From CAYVLI01 sp964452105 [NCBI: uncultured Nitrospinota bacterium] (GTDB lineage Bacteria; JAUXIQ01): a DNA stretch of 9,428 bases. The translations under genes and the position numbers were made by a program. The notes below the pieces were generated by a model. The model did not search any database. It was not told the origin of the DNA and saw only the letters and a list, made by a program, of their open reading frames with translations. Position 1 is the stretch's first letter. Each line of letters starts with the position of its first letter. Of this stretch, positions 1-6,391 are shown one piece after another. The stretch is from the NCBI GenBank assembly GCA_964452105.1, contig CAYVLI010000072.1, forward strand, positions 1 through 9,428, read 5' to 3'.

Positions 1-751
1 TGAAGTCAGCCAGGGTGAAGATGGTGGAGAAGAGTATGATTATGGCCATCACCGGTTTCAGCAGGGGCAGGGTTATATGCCAGAACTTTGAAAGGGTGCC
101 CGCCCCATCGGTTTCCGCCGCCTCGTACAGCTGCGGGGGTATGGATACCAGGCCCGCCAGCATGGTCACTGCGAAGAATGGGAGCCCCCTCCAGAAGTTC
201 ACGAATATCACCGACCCGAGAGCAAGGTTTGGTTCTCCCAGCCAGAAGTAGGTCTTCATGCCCAGCCTCTTGAGCACCCAGTTGATCTGGCTGTAAGTGG
301 GGTCGAAGATGAGCCACCAGCCCAGCGTGGTGAGAACGGTGGGAGCCACGAAGGGAATGAGTATGGCGCCCCTTATGAACTTCCTCATTTTCGCGGCCCT
401 GTTGAGCAGCAGGGCCAGCCCCAGCCCGAAGAAACCTTTCAGTAGCACGGCTATGGTGGCAAAATAGATGGTATTGCGAAGGGTCTTCCGGAAGATGGTA
501 TCCTCGAAGAGTATATACCTGAAGTTTTCCAGCCCGATGAATTTCCCGGGCCGTCCCACAAGGGTGTCGCTGAGGCTGAAATAGACGGACAGAAAGAAGG
601 GGTAAGCCACCAAAGCTACAATGATTAAAGTGGCGGGAAGGACGAACCCGTAGCCGATAAGCGCATCTTTTCCGAGAACCTTTTCCACCCTCCTCGAGAG
701 CGGGACACCTTCGGCTTTCGCAATGACTTCGTTGTCGTGACCCGTGACCAC
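1..751 (-). CDS. Sugar-type ABC transporter permease, MalF/UgpA-like (partial, C-terminus off the left edge)
   Basis: Inner-membrane subunit of a binding-protein-dependent ABC importer; with its partner permease it would form the channel fed by the solute-binding protein encoded just upstream. About 250 residues are present of a family usually near 290-310. A short charged N-terminus is followed by hydrophobic stretches starting at about residues 31 (GYGFVLPATLIIV), 85, 110 and 150. The diagnostic cytoplasmic EAA loop (EAAETDGAG, then LPLLKP) lies near residues 205-230 and contacts the ATPase. The GTG start at 749-751 is chosen because an AGGGGG SD lies a few bases upstream and an in-frame TGA lies 12 bases before it; no ATG fits. 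The second permease and possibly the ATPase probably lie beyond the left edge. The substrate cannot be told from the sequence: a sugar, polyol or glycerol-phosphate-type solute is likely from the family. Confidence 0.9.
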   Translation of the reverse strand, partial: MVTGHDNEVIAKAEGVPLSRRVEKVLGKDALIGYGFVLPATLIIVALVAYPFFLSVYFSLSDTLVGRPGKFIGLENFRYILFEDTIFRKTLRNTIYFATIAVLLKGFFGLGLALLLNRAAKMRKFIRGAILIPFVAPTVLTTLGWWLIFDPTYSQINWVLKRLGMKTYFWLGEPNLALGSVIFVNFWRGLPFFAVTMLAGLVSIPPQLYEAAETDGAGTLSKFWHITLPLLKPVMAIIILFSTIFTLADF

Positions 752-770
752 TCCTACCCCCTCTCAGTCA

Positions 771-801
771 GCCGCGCGGCGGATCGAGTCCGTCGCGCGG
801 C
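771..801 (-). promoter_or_regulatory. Intergenic stem-loop between binding-protein and permease genes
   Basis: An inverted repeat with 13-base arms (left arm GCCGCGCGGCGGA) and a five-base loop TCGAG. Twelve positions pair; the one exception is G·T on the plus strand and A·C on the minus strand. It sits in the 67-bp gap after the binding-protein stop (819-821) and before the permease GTG. No T-run follows on the minus strand, so it is not a classical terminator. By analogy with malE-malF spacers, it may protect the upstream message or partly block readthrough, so that binding protein exceeds permease. The structure is seen; the role is inferred. Confidence 0.6.
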
Positions 802-818
802 TCAGATGCAGTGGGAAA

Positions 819-2174
819 TTACAGGTACCTCCTGTATTCCCTCTTGATCATGCTCTCAGCTTTCTTGACTGCATCCTCAGCGGAGAGCTTTCCGGTGACG
901 TATTCACCCACTGTGTCGGGGATTATATATTTATCCCAGACCACCTGGGTGGCTGCAGTGGGAGAGCCCGGCCAGCCGGGAGCGTGAGTGTACTCTCCGA
1001 TATAGGGTGCGAAGTAGAACTTGGGGTTGGAAGCGTAGATGGGGTGGAGACCATAGGCCTTCAGCAGTGGCTGGTTGTAGCCCAGGCTCGCTGTGATGAA
1101 CTTGTTCTGCTGCTCAGGCTGGAAATGGTACTCGATGAACTTCTTGCAGGCCTCAAGGTTCTTGGTCCATTTCCATATGCCCATGACGTTGTAAGATGCG
1201 CTCATGTAGCGTCCCGCCGGTCCTTTGGGCGGTATGATATGGTTTATCACCTGGTGCACCGGACGATCGGTACCCGGAATCAGCGTATTGTCCCTGACGG
1301 CTGAGTTGTAAGCGCTGACGGGGTTGAGTATCATGGAGCATTTACCGGAGTTGAGGCATACGTTGTTGTTCCTGTCGTCCCAGGCCAGAACTTCCGGCTC
1401 CATGGCCTCCTTGTAGAGCCGCTTGATGAACTTGTAGGCTTCAAGGGTCTCCTTGGAATTGAGAACCACGGTCTTGCTGTCCTTGGCTACCAGGCTACCA
1501 CCCCAACTCCAGATGATCCCCCGCAGGATGGCGTTGGAGTCAAAGGAGTGGGCTATCTGGATGCCCACCGGATGCCCCTTCTTTTTCAGCTTGGCCCCGA
1601 TGCGCAGGACGTCCTCCCAGGTGTCCGGAAGATTCTCGCCCAAATCGGCTATCAGGTCGGTGCGCAGGGCGATGGGGAAGGATATGAAGTACCAGGGGAG
1701 GGCGTGGTATCTGCCGTCCGTTCCCCTTCCCACCTTATCATCCGTCAGCCCGCCGCCGCGTGTGGCAATCTTCTCCACCAGGTCGCCCACCGGCGCCAGG
1801 TAATTGGTGTAAAGATAAGGTTCGCCGATCCACATGAAGGATATGTCATGGCCGCTCTTCCCTTGAACTTCGGTGGCGTGCACGGCAGGAACCTGCAGGT
1901 GCGCCACCCGGTCAAGGCTGACCTTTATCCCTTCCATCTTTCCGAATTCTTGCAGCTGCCTCTTCAACTCCTCATCGGAAGCGGGGACAAAGTGCGACCA
2001 GGTCATCATTCTTATCTCACGTTCCTGAGCGAATGCCGGGGGCGTCTTGGAAGCCAGAATCCCGGCTATCCCCGTGGTGGCCAGCGCCGCCACACCGGCC
2101 TTGCCTAAAAATTCCCTCCTGTTCAGATTACCGTCAAAGAAACCATCAACTTTGTTTTCCTTTTTTTCCTGCAT
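819..2174 (-). CDS. Tat-exported extracellular solute-binding protein (family 1) of an ABC transporter
   Basis: Captures the transported solute outside the membrane and delivers it to the permease encoded next. The 451-residue length is normal for family 1 (sugar/polyol type) binding proteins. The N-terminus carries a twin-arginine signal: NRREFLGKAG at residues 18-27, then a hydrophobic stretch of Ala, Gly, Ile and Leu, and a likely cleavage site after AFA at 47-49. The mature part begins with a short beta strand (IRMMTWSHF) and contains the WEDVLRIGAKLKKKG and ITASLGYNQPL segments typical of the family. The ATG at 2172-2174 is preferred over an in-frame TTG at 2190-2192 because AAAGGGGG lies five bases before the ATG. 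There is no lipobox Cys, so tethering by lipid is not indicated; Tat export suggests folding in the cytoplasm or a membrane anchor through the signal peptide. Ligand not determinable. Confidence 0.92.
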   Translation of the reverse strand: MQEKKENKVDGFFDGNLNRREFLGKAGVAALATTGIAGILASKTPPAFAQEREIRMMTWSHFVPASDEELKRQLQEFGKMEGIKVSLDRVAHLQVPAVHATEVQGKSGHDISFMWIGEPYLYTNYLAPVGDLVEKIATRGGGLTDDKVGRGTDGRYHALPWYFISFPIALRTDLIADLGENLPDTWEDVLRIGAKLKKKGHPVGIQIAHSFDSNAILRGIIWSWGGSLVAKDSKTVVLNSKETLEAYKFIKRLYKEAMEPEVLAWDDRNNNVCLNSGKCSMILNPVSAYNSAVRDNTLIPGTDRPVHQVINHIIPPKGPAGRYMSASYNVMGIWKWTKNLEACKKFIEYHFQPEQQNKFITASLGYNQPLLKAYGLHPIYASNPKFYFAPYIGEYTHAPGWPGSPTAATQVVWDKYIIPDTVGEYVTGKLSAEDAVKKAESMIKREYRRYL

Positions 2175-2224
2175 CGCGACCCCCTTTGACAAAATTATTG
2201 AAAAAATTCCCCGTAGAAACCAAG

Positions 2225-2250
2225 CTAAGTCATATCAGCCCTCACCTCCT
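2225..2250 (-). promoter_or_regulatory. Strong SD with a two-codon mini-ORF in the binding-protein leader
   Basis: On the minus strand, AGGAGGTGA (2242-2250), a near-perfect SD, is followed by ATG ACT TAG (2233-2225), a two-codon reading frame. It lies about 50 bases upstream of the binding-protein ATG, which has its own SD. It could be a leader mini-ORF that captures ribosomes or a chance SD. The bases are seen; function is speculative. Confidence 0.25.
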
Positions 2251-2295
2251 CTACCATCAAAAAAATTGAATGGTACCCACGTTGCCGGAAACCTC

Positions 2296-2325
2296 ATTCT
2301 ATTTAAAACCAAACTTAAATTTCAT
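2296..2325 (-). promoter_or_regulatory. Candidate promoter for the binding-protein operon
   Basis: Reading the minus strand, ATGAAA (2325-2320, four of six to TTGACA) is followed after 18 bases by TAGAAT (2301-2296, five of six to TATAAT). It would give a leader of about 115 bases containing the mini-ORF at 2225-2233. The surroundings are AT-rich, so the match may be chance. Confidence 0.3.
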
Positions 2326-2993
2326 TTTATCCGTTCAGCAAAGATGATTCGGCCCGCCAGGCAGAGCTTTCATGGGCCTACGATGCTATCACATTCCAGT
2401 TTACAAGAGTTTACCTATAATGAACCAACCTCAGAAGGCCGTTAAAACATGATGTTTATATATGATATAAGAATGTTATGCAAGTAAAATTCCGCGGAGA
2501 AAAGCTTTCTGGCTGTTTTTAGAGAAGGTTTCCATGGGGGTAGGAGAAATTCAGCTTCGTGTGGTTGCCTCGCCGAAGCAGCCGCCGGGGCTGAGGAGAA
2601 CGGTGCGGTCGCCGCGACCGGCGTACAGGTTTACCTTGGAGTGGAGCCTCCTCTTCGATTTCCCTTGCACCAGTCCGTCTATCCCCTTTTTGCCCGGCTC
2701 CCCAAACCCGCTCACAGAGCCGTAATAGACCTTCTTGAAGGGTGTCCGGTAGTTTCTCCGGCAACTTCGAGGTGTCTTTTTAGCGTCGAAGACTCTAATC
2801 TTGGCATCCTATCTGAGCCGATATTCAGCCACCAGAATCTGAGGAATAGTGAGGAACGACTGTCTGAAGGCTTTGAAGCAGCCAAACCTCAACCACTGAT
2901 ACCCTCACCTCTCTCCACTCAGCCCTGCACCTTTTCTCAAGCTGCTTCTATACCCGCTTACGGGCCTCTTTGAGCACGCCAAGCACTAAGGTG
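2326..2993. other. Long intergenic region with no confirmed gene
   Basis: Between the binding-protein operon and the tRNA promoter I find no frame with a start, an SD and a recognisable product. The left part (about 2400-2500) is AT-rich with stretches such as TATATATGATATAA. The middle is GC-richer and holds the start-less frame at 2551-2808 and a small perfect palindrome, CGGTCG-CCG-CGACCG, at 2606-2620. From 2830 to 2990 I see nothing definable. A region of this size beside a tRNA may be a degraded former insertion, but no attachment repeat of the tRNA 3' end is visible in the window. Confidence 0.5.
2551..2808 (-). pseudogene. Possible decayed or start-less gene for a small basic protein
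   Basis: A minus-strand frame is open for 85 codons between a TAG at 2809-2811 and a TGA at 2551-2553, with no ATG, GTG or TTG in its first third and no SD. The first GTG falls at about residue 38. The translation looks protein-like rather than random: DAKIRVFDAKK at the start, YYGSVSGFGEPGKKG in the middle, and RGDRTVLLSPGGCFGEATT near the end. It is rich in Lys and Arg. I do not recognise the family. It could be a remnant whose 5' end is lost, part of a dispersed repeat, or coincidence. Overlapping frames on both strands show nothing better. Confidence 0.3.
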
Positions 2994-3025
2994 TTGACAT
3001 GGGGCATACTCGAAAGTAATACTAT
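2994..3025 (+). promoter_or_regulatory. Promoter of tRNA-Arg(CCG)
   Basis: A perfect TTGACA -35 at 2994-2999 is followed by an AT-rich -10 region, GTAATACTATAG, around 3016-3027. The best -10 hexamers are AATACT at 18 bp or TACTAT at 20 bp spacing. The tRNA begins about 20 bases further on, a usual distance for a stable-RNA gene. Confidence 0.55.
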
Positions 3026-3045
3026 AGCTGCTATATATGCCGGGC

Positions 3046-3120
3046 GCCCCCGTAGCTCAGGGGATAGAGCATGGGATTCCGGATCCCTGTGCGCAGGTTC
3101 GAATCCTGCCGGGGGTGCCA
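3046..3120 (+). tRNA. tRNA-Arg, anticodon CCG
   Basis: All four arms can be drawn. The acceptor stem is GCCCCCG (3046-3052) with CGGGGGT (3110-3116), the first pair being G·U. The D stem is GCTC/GAGC. The anticodon stem is TGGGA/TCCCT with loop TTCCGGA, placing anticodon CCG at 3079-3081 between T33 and G37. The variable region is four bases. The T arm is GCAGG-TTCGAAT-CCTGC. Discriminator G and an encoded CCA (3118-3120) follow. It reads the CGG arginine codon. The outermost anticodon-stem pair is T·T rather than Watson-Crick, tolerable but unusual. It stands alone, without neighbouring tRNAs or a clear T-run terminator. Confidence 0.95.
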
Positions 3121-3295
3121 GACAAAGTTGGCAGGCTGCACGTTGTACACATTCCCGGCTGAACCTCGGTACCTGTTCCGGCTCTGGCTGCGGCCTAGAA
3201 ATCTTCTTCGTCACAAAACCCTTCGCCAGCTGACTTAAAGAGAATCCTGAAAAAACCCTGCATGATACTGTTTCATTTTTATGTTGAGTGTCCGG
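3121..3295. other. Spacer downstream of tRNA-Arg
   Basis: No gene is supported here. The minus-strand frame across the tRNA and this spacer (up to about 3301) is the familiar artefact of translating a tRNA backwards. No strong hairpin with a T-run was seen for termination of the tRNA transcript. Confidence 0.4.
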
Positions 3296-3401
3296 TGTCA
3301 TTCTCGCGAAACTTGTCCTCGACTTGATCGGGGAGCGGGAATCCAGTATTTTCAGTGGCTTGCACCCTGCCTGGATTCCCCGGTCGAGCCGGGGAATGAC
3401 A
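3296..3401. repeat. 106-bp palindromic MITE-like intergenic repeat
   Basis: The element is bounded by perfect 8-base terminal inverted repeats, TGTCATTC and GAATGACA. Inside lies a second inverted pair, GGGAATCCAG (3337-3346) with CTGGATTCCC (3371-3380). Each half also forms its own hairpin: TCCTCGA-CTTGA-TCGGGGA at 3316-3334 (one G·T pair) and CCCCGG-TCGAG-CCGGGG at 3378-3394. It has no coding capacity and no clear target-site duplication. This style of element, with ends reading GTCATTC and inner GGGAATCCAG, recurs as dispersed intergenic repeats in many bacterial genomes, so I call it a non-autonomous mobile or RNA-structural repeat. Only one copy is in this window. Confidence 0.75.
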
Positions 3402-3718
3402 GAGAGCAGACTAAATACAGGGCCAATCCCCCGAAATAGGGTCAGGTGCGGGATCAGGGGGTTCTATGTTACTTCGCAGAGAGGTTTGTCAGATACCCAC
3501 CGATAAATCTGCGGTTATGCCGCTATCAGGGGGAAAGCGCCGAGCCGAAATTATCACGGTCTTGCGGTTCCGCGTCCATGCACGTCTATAGATAATTTTT
3601 GCTTGGCGGTTTAAGCAATGGGAATGTGGTATAAGCAGTCCGCCTGTCGGGAGACGAGCGATCCGTTTAGCTCAAGAAATTGTATAATCGGATATAATTA
3701 ATCGGCGTTTATCTGTGT
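3402..3718. other. Non-coding stretch downstream of the oxidoreductase operon
   Basis: No supported gene. A short imperfect palindrome, GCGG-TTATG-CCGC, lies near 3511-3523, and two TATAAT strings lie on the plus strand at 3683-3688 and 3693-3698. Neither TATAAT has a plausible -35 partner. No intrinsic terminator for the minus-strand operon ending at 3719 is evident. I recognised no riboswitch or known small RNA. Confidence 0.4.
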
Positions 3719-4279
3719 TCACCTGGTTCCAGCCGGGTGTTCTTGATTATAAACGGCCATCCCCTTCTCCAGCGCCTCGCGGTTAAGGGGGAGCAGGTTG
3801 TGCCGCCGCTCCGGGAGTATCAGCTTGAGGGCCGCCATGACCGAGTCCGGCTGGACCACTTCCGTTGCCGCTATGAACGCGCCCAGCATTATGAGGTTGG
3901 TGACCTGCTCGTTGCCCATCTCCGAGGCCATTGTCGTTGCGGGCACGTAAACGGAGTTTATATCATTTCGCTCCGCCTCTCTTACGGCCATGGAACTGTT
4001 TATGACCAGTATTCCGCCTGGGGGCAGGACGGGCTCGTACCTGTCCAGCGATGGGCGGTTGAATACCACCGCGTTCGAGGACTTCTCTATGTAAGGATAG
4101 AAAATCTTGCGGTCCGAGATTATCACGGTGGAGCTGGCGGTGCCGCCGCGGACCTCGCTTCCGTATATGGGAAGGTAGGTGACGTGCTTGTCCTCCAGCA
4201 TGCCAGCCTGGGCGAGCAACTGACCGGTCACCAGGACGCCCTGGCCGCCGAACCCCGAAAATATTACGTCAAGCTTCAA
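3719..4279 (-). CDS. vorC: 2-oxoacid:ferredoxin oxidoreductase, gamma subunit (Vor/Kor/Por type)
   Basis: Gamma subunit of the TPP-dependent enzyme that oxidatively decarboxylates 2-oxoacids to acyl-CoA and passes electrons to ferredoxin. In multi-subunit enzymes this chain corresponds to domain II of the fused pyruvate:ferredoxin oxidoreductases. The 186-residue length is normal for the family. The N-terminal GFGGQGV motif (residues 9-15) and YGSEVRGGTA (39-48) are the family signatures, followed by VFNRPSLDRYEPVLPPGG. It is the last gene of the operon: its ATG overlaps the beta-subunit stop by four bases (ATGA), indicating translational coupling. The symbol follows the alpha subunit's Vor-like motifs; korC or porG would be equally valid for this chain alone. 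Confidence 0.93.
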   Translation of the reverse strand: MKLDVIFSGFGGQGVLVTGQLLAQAGMLEDKHVTYLPIYGSEVRGGTASSTVIISDRKIFYPYIEKSSNAVVFNRPSLDRYEPVLPPGGILVINSSMAVREAERNDINSVYVPATTMASEMGNEQVTNLIMLGAFIAATEVVQPDSVMAALKLILPERRHNLLPLNREALEKGMAVYNQEHPAGTR

Positions 4280-5043
4280 CTGTTAGGTCCTCCATGCCTG
4301 TCTTTATAGACGCCCAGAGGGAAGACGGTCATCATCTTCTCCACTACCCAGGCGCGGGATTCGTAAGGGCTCATCTTCCAGCCGGTGGGGCAGGGCGAGA
4401 GTATCTCCACCAGACTGAAGCCCTTGTTCTCCATCTGGTTCTGGAAGGCTTTCTTCACCGCCTTCCTTGCCGTACGCAGGTTTTTGGGGCTGTCCACAGA
4501 AACCCGCTCCACGTAAGACGCGCCGTCCAGGGTGGCGATTATCTCCGCCAGGCGAATGGGATAGCCCGCTTTATCCGGCGCTCGCCCCAGAGGCGTCGTG
4601 GTGGTCACCTGGTCCAGTAAGGTTGTGGGGGCCATCTGGCCGCCGGTCATGCCGTAGATGGCGTTGTTGATGAGAAAACAGGTTATGTTCTCTCCGCGGG
4701 CGGCGGTATGGATTATCTCCGCAGTGCCGATGGCCGCCATGTCGCCGTCCCCCTGATAGGTAAAGATAGTCTTGTCCGGGATGGCTCGCTTAAGGCCCGT
4801 GGCCACGGCCGGCGCCCGGCCGTGCGGGCCCAGGATCATGTCAATATCGAAGTACCGGGGCATGATGGCCGCACAGCCTACCGGCGCGCAACAGATGGTG
4901 ATGTCCCGAAGGCCCAGTTCGTCTATGGCCTGGGCAACCAGGATATGCGCCGCGCCGTGTCCGCAGCCCGGACAGTAGTGCGATGCGACGGGTTCCAACG
5001 ATTGCGGTCTTTCACAAACTATATCGAAGTTGTCAACGCTCAT
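4276..5043 (-). CDS. vorA: 2-oxoacid:ferredoxin oxidoreductase, beta subunit (TPP- and [4Fe-4S]-binding)
   Basis: Carries the thiamine-diphosphate cofactor and a proximal [4Fe-4S] cluster. At 255 residues it is of usual size. The CPGCGHG motif gives Cys24 and Cys27; Cys57 (APVGC) and Cys218 (SPCPTGW) complete a plausible four-Cys cluster site. The TPP motif runs from GDGD at 98-101 to NN at 126-127, followed by IYGMTGGQMAPTT, a strongly conserved family block. The ATG at 5041-5043 has GAGGAAA upstream. It lies 81 bp after the alpha gene, a gap containing a perfect hairpin, and overlaps the gamma gene by four bases. The motif APVGC differs slightly from the more common SGIGC-like form at the third cysteine. 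Substrate preference (branched-chain 2-oxoacids versus 2-oxoglutarate or indolepyruvate) is not fixed by this chain. Confidence 0.94.
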   Translation of the reverse strand: MSVDNFDIVCERPQSLEPVASHYCPGCGHGAAHILVAQAIDELGLRDITICCAPVGCAAIMPRYFDIDMILGPHGRAPAVATGLKRAIPDKTIFTYQGDGDMAAIGTAEIIHTAARGENITCFLINNAIYGMTGGQMAPTTLLDQVTTTTPLGRAPDKAGYPIRLAEIIATLDGASYVERVSVDSPKNLRTARKAVKKAFQNQMENKGFSLVEILSPCPTGWKMSPYESRAWVVEKMMTVFPLGVYKDRHGGPNS

Positions 5044-5105
5044 GATATTTCCTCAAAATTGAAAAAGAGAGAGCGACTTTCCGTTCCCTCTATGGAAGCG
5101 GTTGC

Positions 5106-5123
5106 GGCGTATGGCGATACGCC
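5106..5123 (-). promoter_or_regulatory. Perfect hairpin just after the alpha-subunit stop
   Basis: GGCGTAT and ATACGCC pair perfectly around a four-base loop, starting two bases after the alpha TAA (5125-5127). No T-run follows on the minus strand, so full termination is unlikely. An mRNA-stability or processing element, or partial attenuation between alpha and beta, is the likely role. Confidence 0.45.
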
Positions 5124-5124
5124 C

Positions 5125-6201
5125 TTACCGTGTGTTGCACAACGATTTGATGGCGGAGTAAATCTCTTCAGGGGCGATGAGGCCCTCGGCCTTCCCCAGG
5201 AAGCTGACCTCCGCCTTATCGCCCACGGCCAGTTGGACGTCTTCCACCATCTGGCCCATATTCCCTTCGACGACCAGAAACTTCTTGACCCGCTCTGAGG
5301 TCTTCCTTATAACCTCGGTGGGGAAGGGGAAAAGCGTTATGGGGCGTATCATACCCGTTTTGTAGCCCTCTTCGTTAAGTTCCATTATGGCCTGCTTGAC
5401 GCCGCCTGCGGTTATCCCGTAGGCCGTCACGACCACTTCGGCGTCTTCGGTGAACAGGGATTCATAGCGGGTCTCATTGCGGGCCAGTTCCTTGTACTTG
5501 TCCGCCAGGGCCTGATTGAGCTCGTTGAGGTTATTATAGACGCCGAACCCGGGGGCCGCACCGCCTACGATGAGCTTTTTGTCGTTCCCGGACTTGCCCC
5601 TCAACGCCCAGTCTTTCGGGGGAAGCGCTTCATCCGGGTAAGCCCGCACCCTCCTGATTTCTATGGGCTGGGCCATGTTCCCCAACGTGGCTTCGGCCAG
5701 GACCACCGCCACCATGCGGTACCTGTCCGCAAGATCGAAGGCCATCTGAGTGTAATCCAGAAGCTCCTGAACGTCTATGGGACAGAGGACTATGTTGCGG
5801 TAACCCCCATGAGCGCCCCCTTTGGTTATGGAGAAGTAGTCCAGTTGGGTGGATTCGAGCGAACCGCCTCCGGGGCCTCCCCTGGAGACCAGTATCACGA
5901 CGCAGGGCAGCTCCATGCCGGCGAGATGCGAGAGGCCCTCCAGCATGAGGGAGTAGCCGGGGCCGGAGGTGGAAGACATGGTTCGCATACCTGCTGCCGC
6001 GGATCCTATTATCATGTTGATGGACGAGGTCTCGCTCTCGGCCTGTATGAATGTTCCACCTACCTCGGGCAGGTGAAGGGACATATATTCGGGTATCTCG
6101 TTCTGAGGCGTGATGGGATAGCCGTAGTAATGCGTGCAGCCGGCCATGATGGCCGCTTTGCCTGCGGCTTCATTCCCCTTCATGAGGACAATTTCGTTCA
6201 T
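5125..6201 (-). CDS. vorB: 2-oxoacid:ferredoxin oxidoreductase, alpha subunit (VorB-like)
   Basis: Alpha subunit, equivalent to the domain that helps bind TPP and the 2-oxoacid. At 358 residues it matches the length of stand-alone VorB/KorA chains. The substrate-site motif GYPITPQNEIPEYMS (27-41) has the PQNEIPEYM wording I associate with VorB, rather than the PSTEIAE wording usual in KorA. AESE (54-57) includes the conserved Glu near the cofactor. SRGGPGGGS (106-114) and TKGGAHGGYR follow, and the C-terminal domain has MIRPITLFPFPTE and VVEGNMGQM, as in the family. The ATG at 6199-6201 has GGGAGGGGG upstream. It is the first gene of a minus-strand alpha-beta-gamma operon. No delta (2[4Fe-4S] ferredoxin) gene lies on either side within the window. 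Predicted product: branched acyl-CoA plus CO2 and reduced ferredoxin; other 2-oxoacids remain possible. Confidence 0.94.
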   Translation of the reverse strand: MNEIVLMKGNEAAGKAAIMAGCTHYYGYPITPQNEIPEYMSLHLPEVGGTFIQAESETSSINMIIGSAAAGMRTMSSTSGPGYSLMLEGLSHLAGMELPCVVILVSRGGPGGGSLESTQLDYFSITKGGAHGGYRNIVLCPIDVQELLDYTQMAFDLADRYRMVAVVLAEATLGNMAQPIEIRRVRAYPDEALPPKDWALRGKSGNDKKLIVGGAAPGFGVYNNLNELNQALADKYKELARNETRYESLFTEDAEVVVTAYGITAGGVKQAIMELNEEGYKTGMIRPITLFPFPTEVIRKTSERVKKFLVVEGNMGQMVEDVQLAVGDKAEVSFLGKAEGLIAPEEIYSAIKSLCNTR

Positions 6202-6243
6202 AGATTTTCCCCCTCCCTATTTTCTACCGTATGCGTGGCAAAG

Positions 6244-6270
6244 ATTATCCTACGGCTGACAGCCGATAAT
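6244..6270. promoter_or_regulatory. Operator-like palindrome in the divergent vorB/cupredoxin promoter region
   Basis: CGGCTG-A-CAGCCG (6253-6265) is a perfect inverted repeat, flanked by ATTAT on the left (6244-6248) and ATAAT on the right (6266-6270), with four extra bases on the left side. A second short palindrome, GTTTG-GCTGG-CAAAC, follows at 6282-6296. Both lie between two divergent genes, where a transcription factor could bind. No convincing -35/-10 pair could be assigned for either gene. Confidence 0.35.
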
Positions 6271-6391
6271 CGCAAGCAAAAGTTTGGCTGGCAAACCAAG
6301 TTTAATAACTAAAGCCACCGTCTGAAATTTAAAGTGGCAGGGATATGTTAAAATGAACCATGTAGAATTCACAAATAGAGCTGGAAAGGTT

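Noticed and set aside
744-1304. Plus-strand 186-codon frame opposite the binding-protein gene
   Set aside because: Antisense shadow; the minus strand encodes a convincing Tat signal and binding-protein sequence.
2519-2764. Minus-strand TTG-started frame of 81 codons in the intergenic gap
   Set aside because: No SD, Arg/Pro-rich low-quality translation; it overlaps the more protein-like start-less frame at 2551-2808.
2641-2973. Plus-strand 110-codon frame in the gap before the tRNA
   Set aside because: Composition is Pro/Ser/Leu-rich with no recognisable motif, and no SD supports the start.
3046-3120. tRNA-Arg as an integration site for a mobile element
   Set aside because: No second copy of the tRNA 3' end, integrase or phage gene is visible in the window.
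2948-3301. Minus-strand 117-codon frame across the tRNA
   Set aside because: Its core (GFEPAHRDPESHALSPELRG) is the classic artefact of translating a tRNA gene backwards; no SD.
3500-3650. Possible riboswitch or small RNA upstream-like structure
   Set aside because: No match to consensus cores I know (TPP, cobalamin, SAM, c-di-GMP, SRP, 6S), and it lies downstream, not upstream, of the operon.
3683-3698. Two TATAAT strings that could be antisense promoters into vorC
   Set aside because: No -35 at suitable spacing and no proper extended -10; likely AT-rich chance matches.
4708-5298. Long plus-strand frames opposite the vor genes (also 3737-4309, 5809-6312)
   Set aside because: Shadows of strongly conserved minus-strand genes; no family motif of their own.
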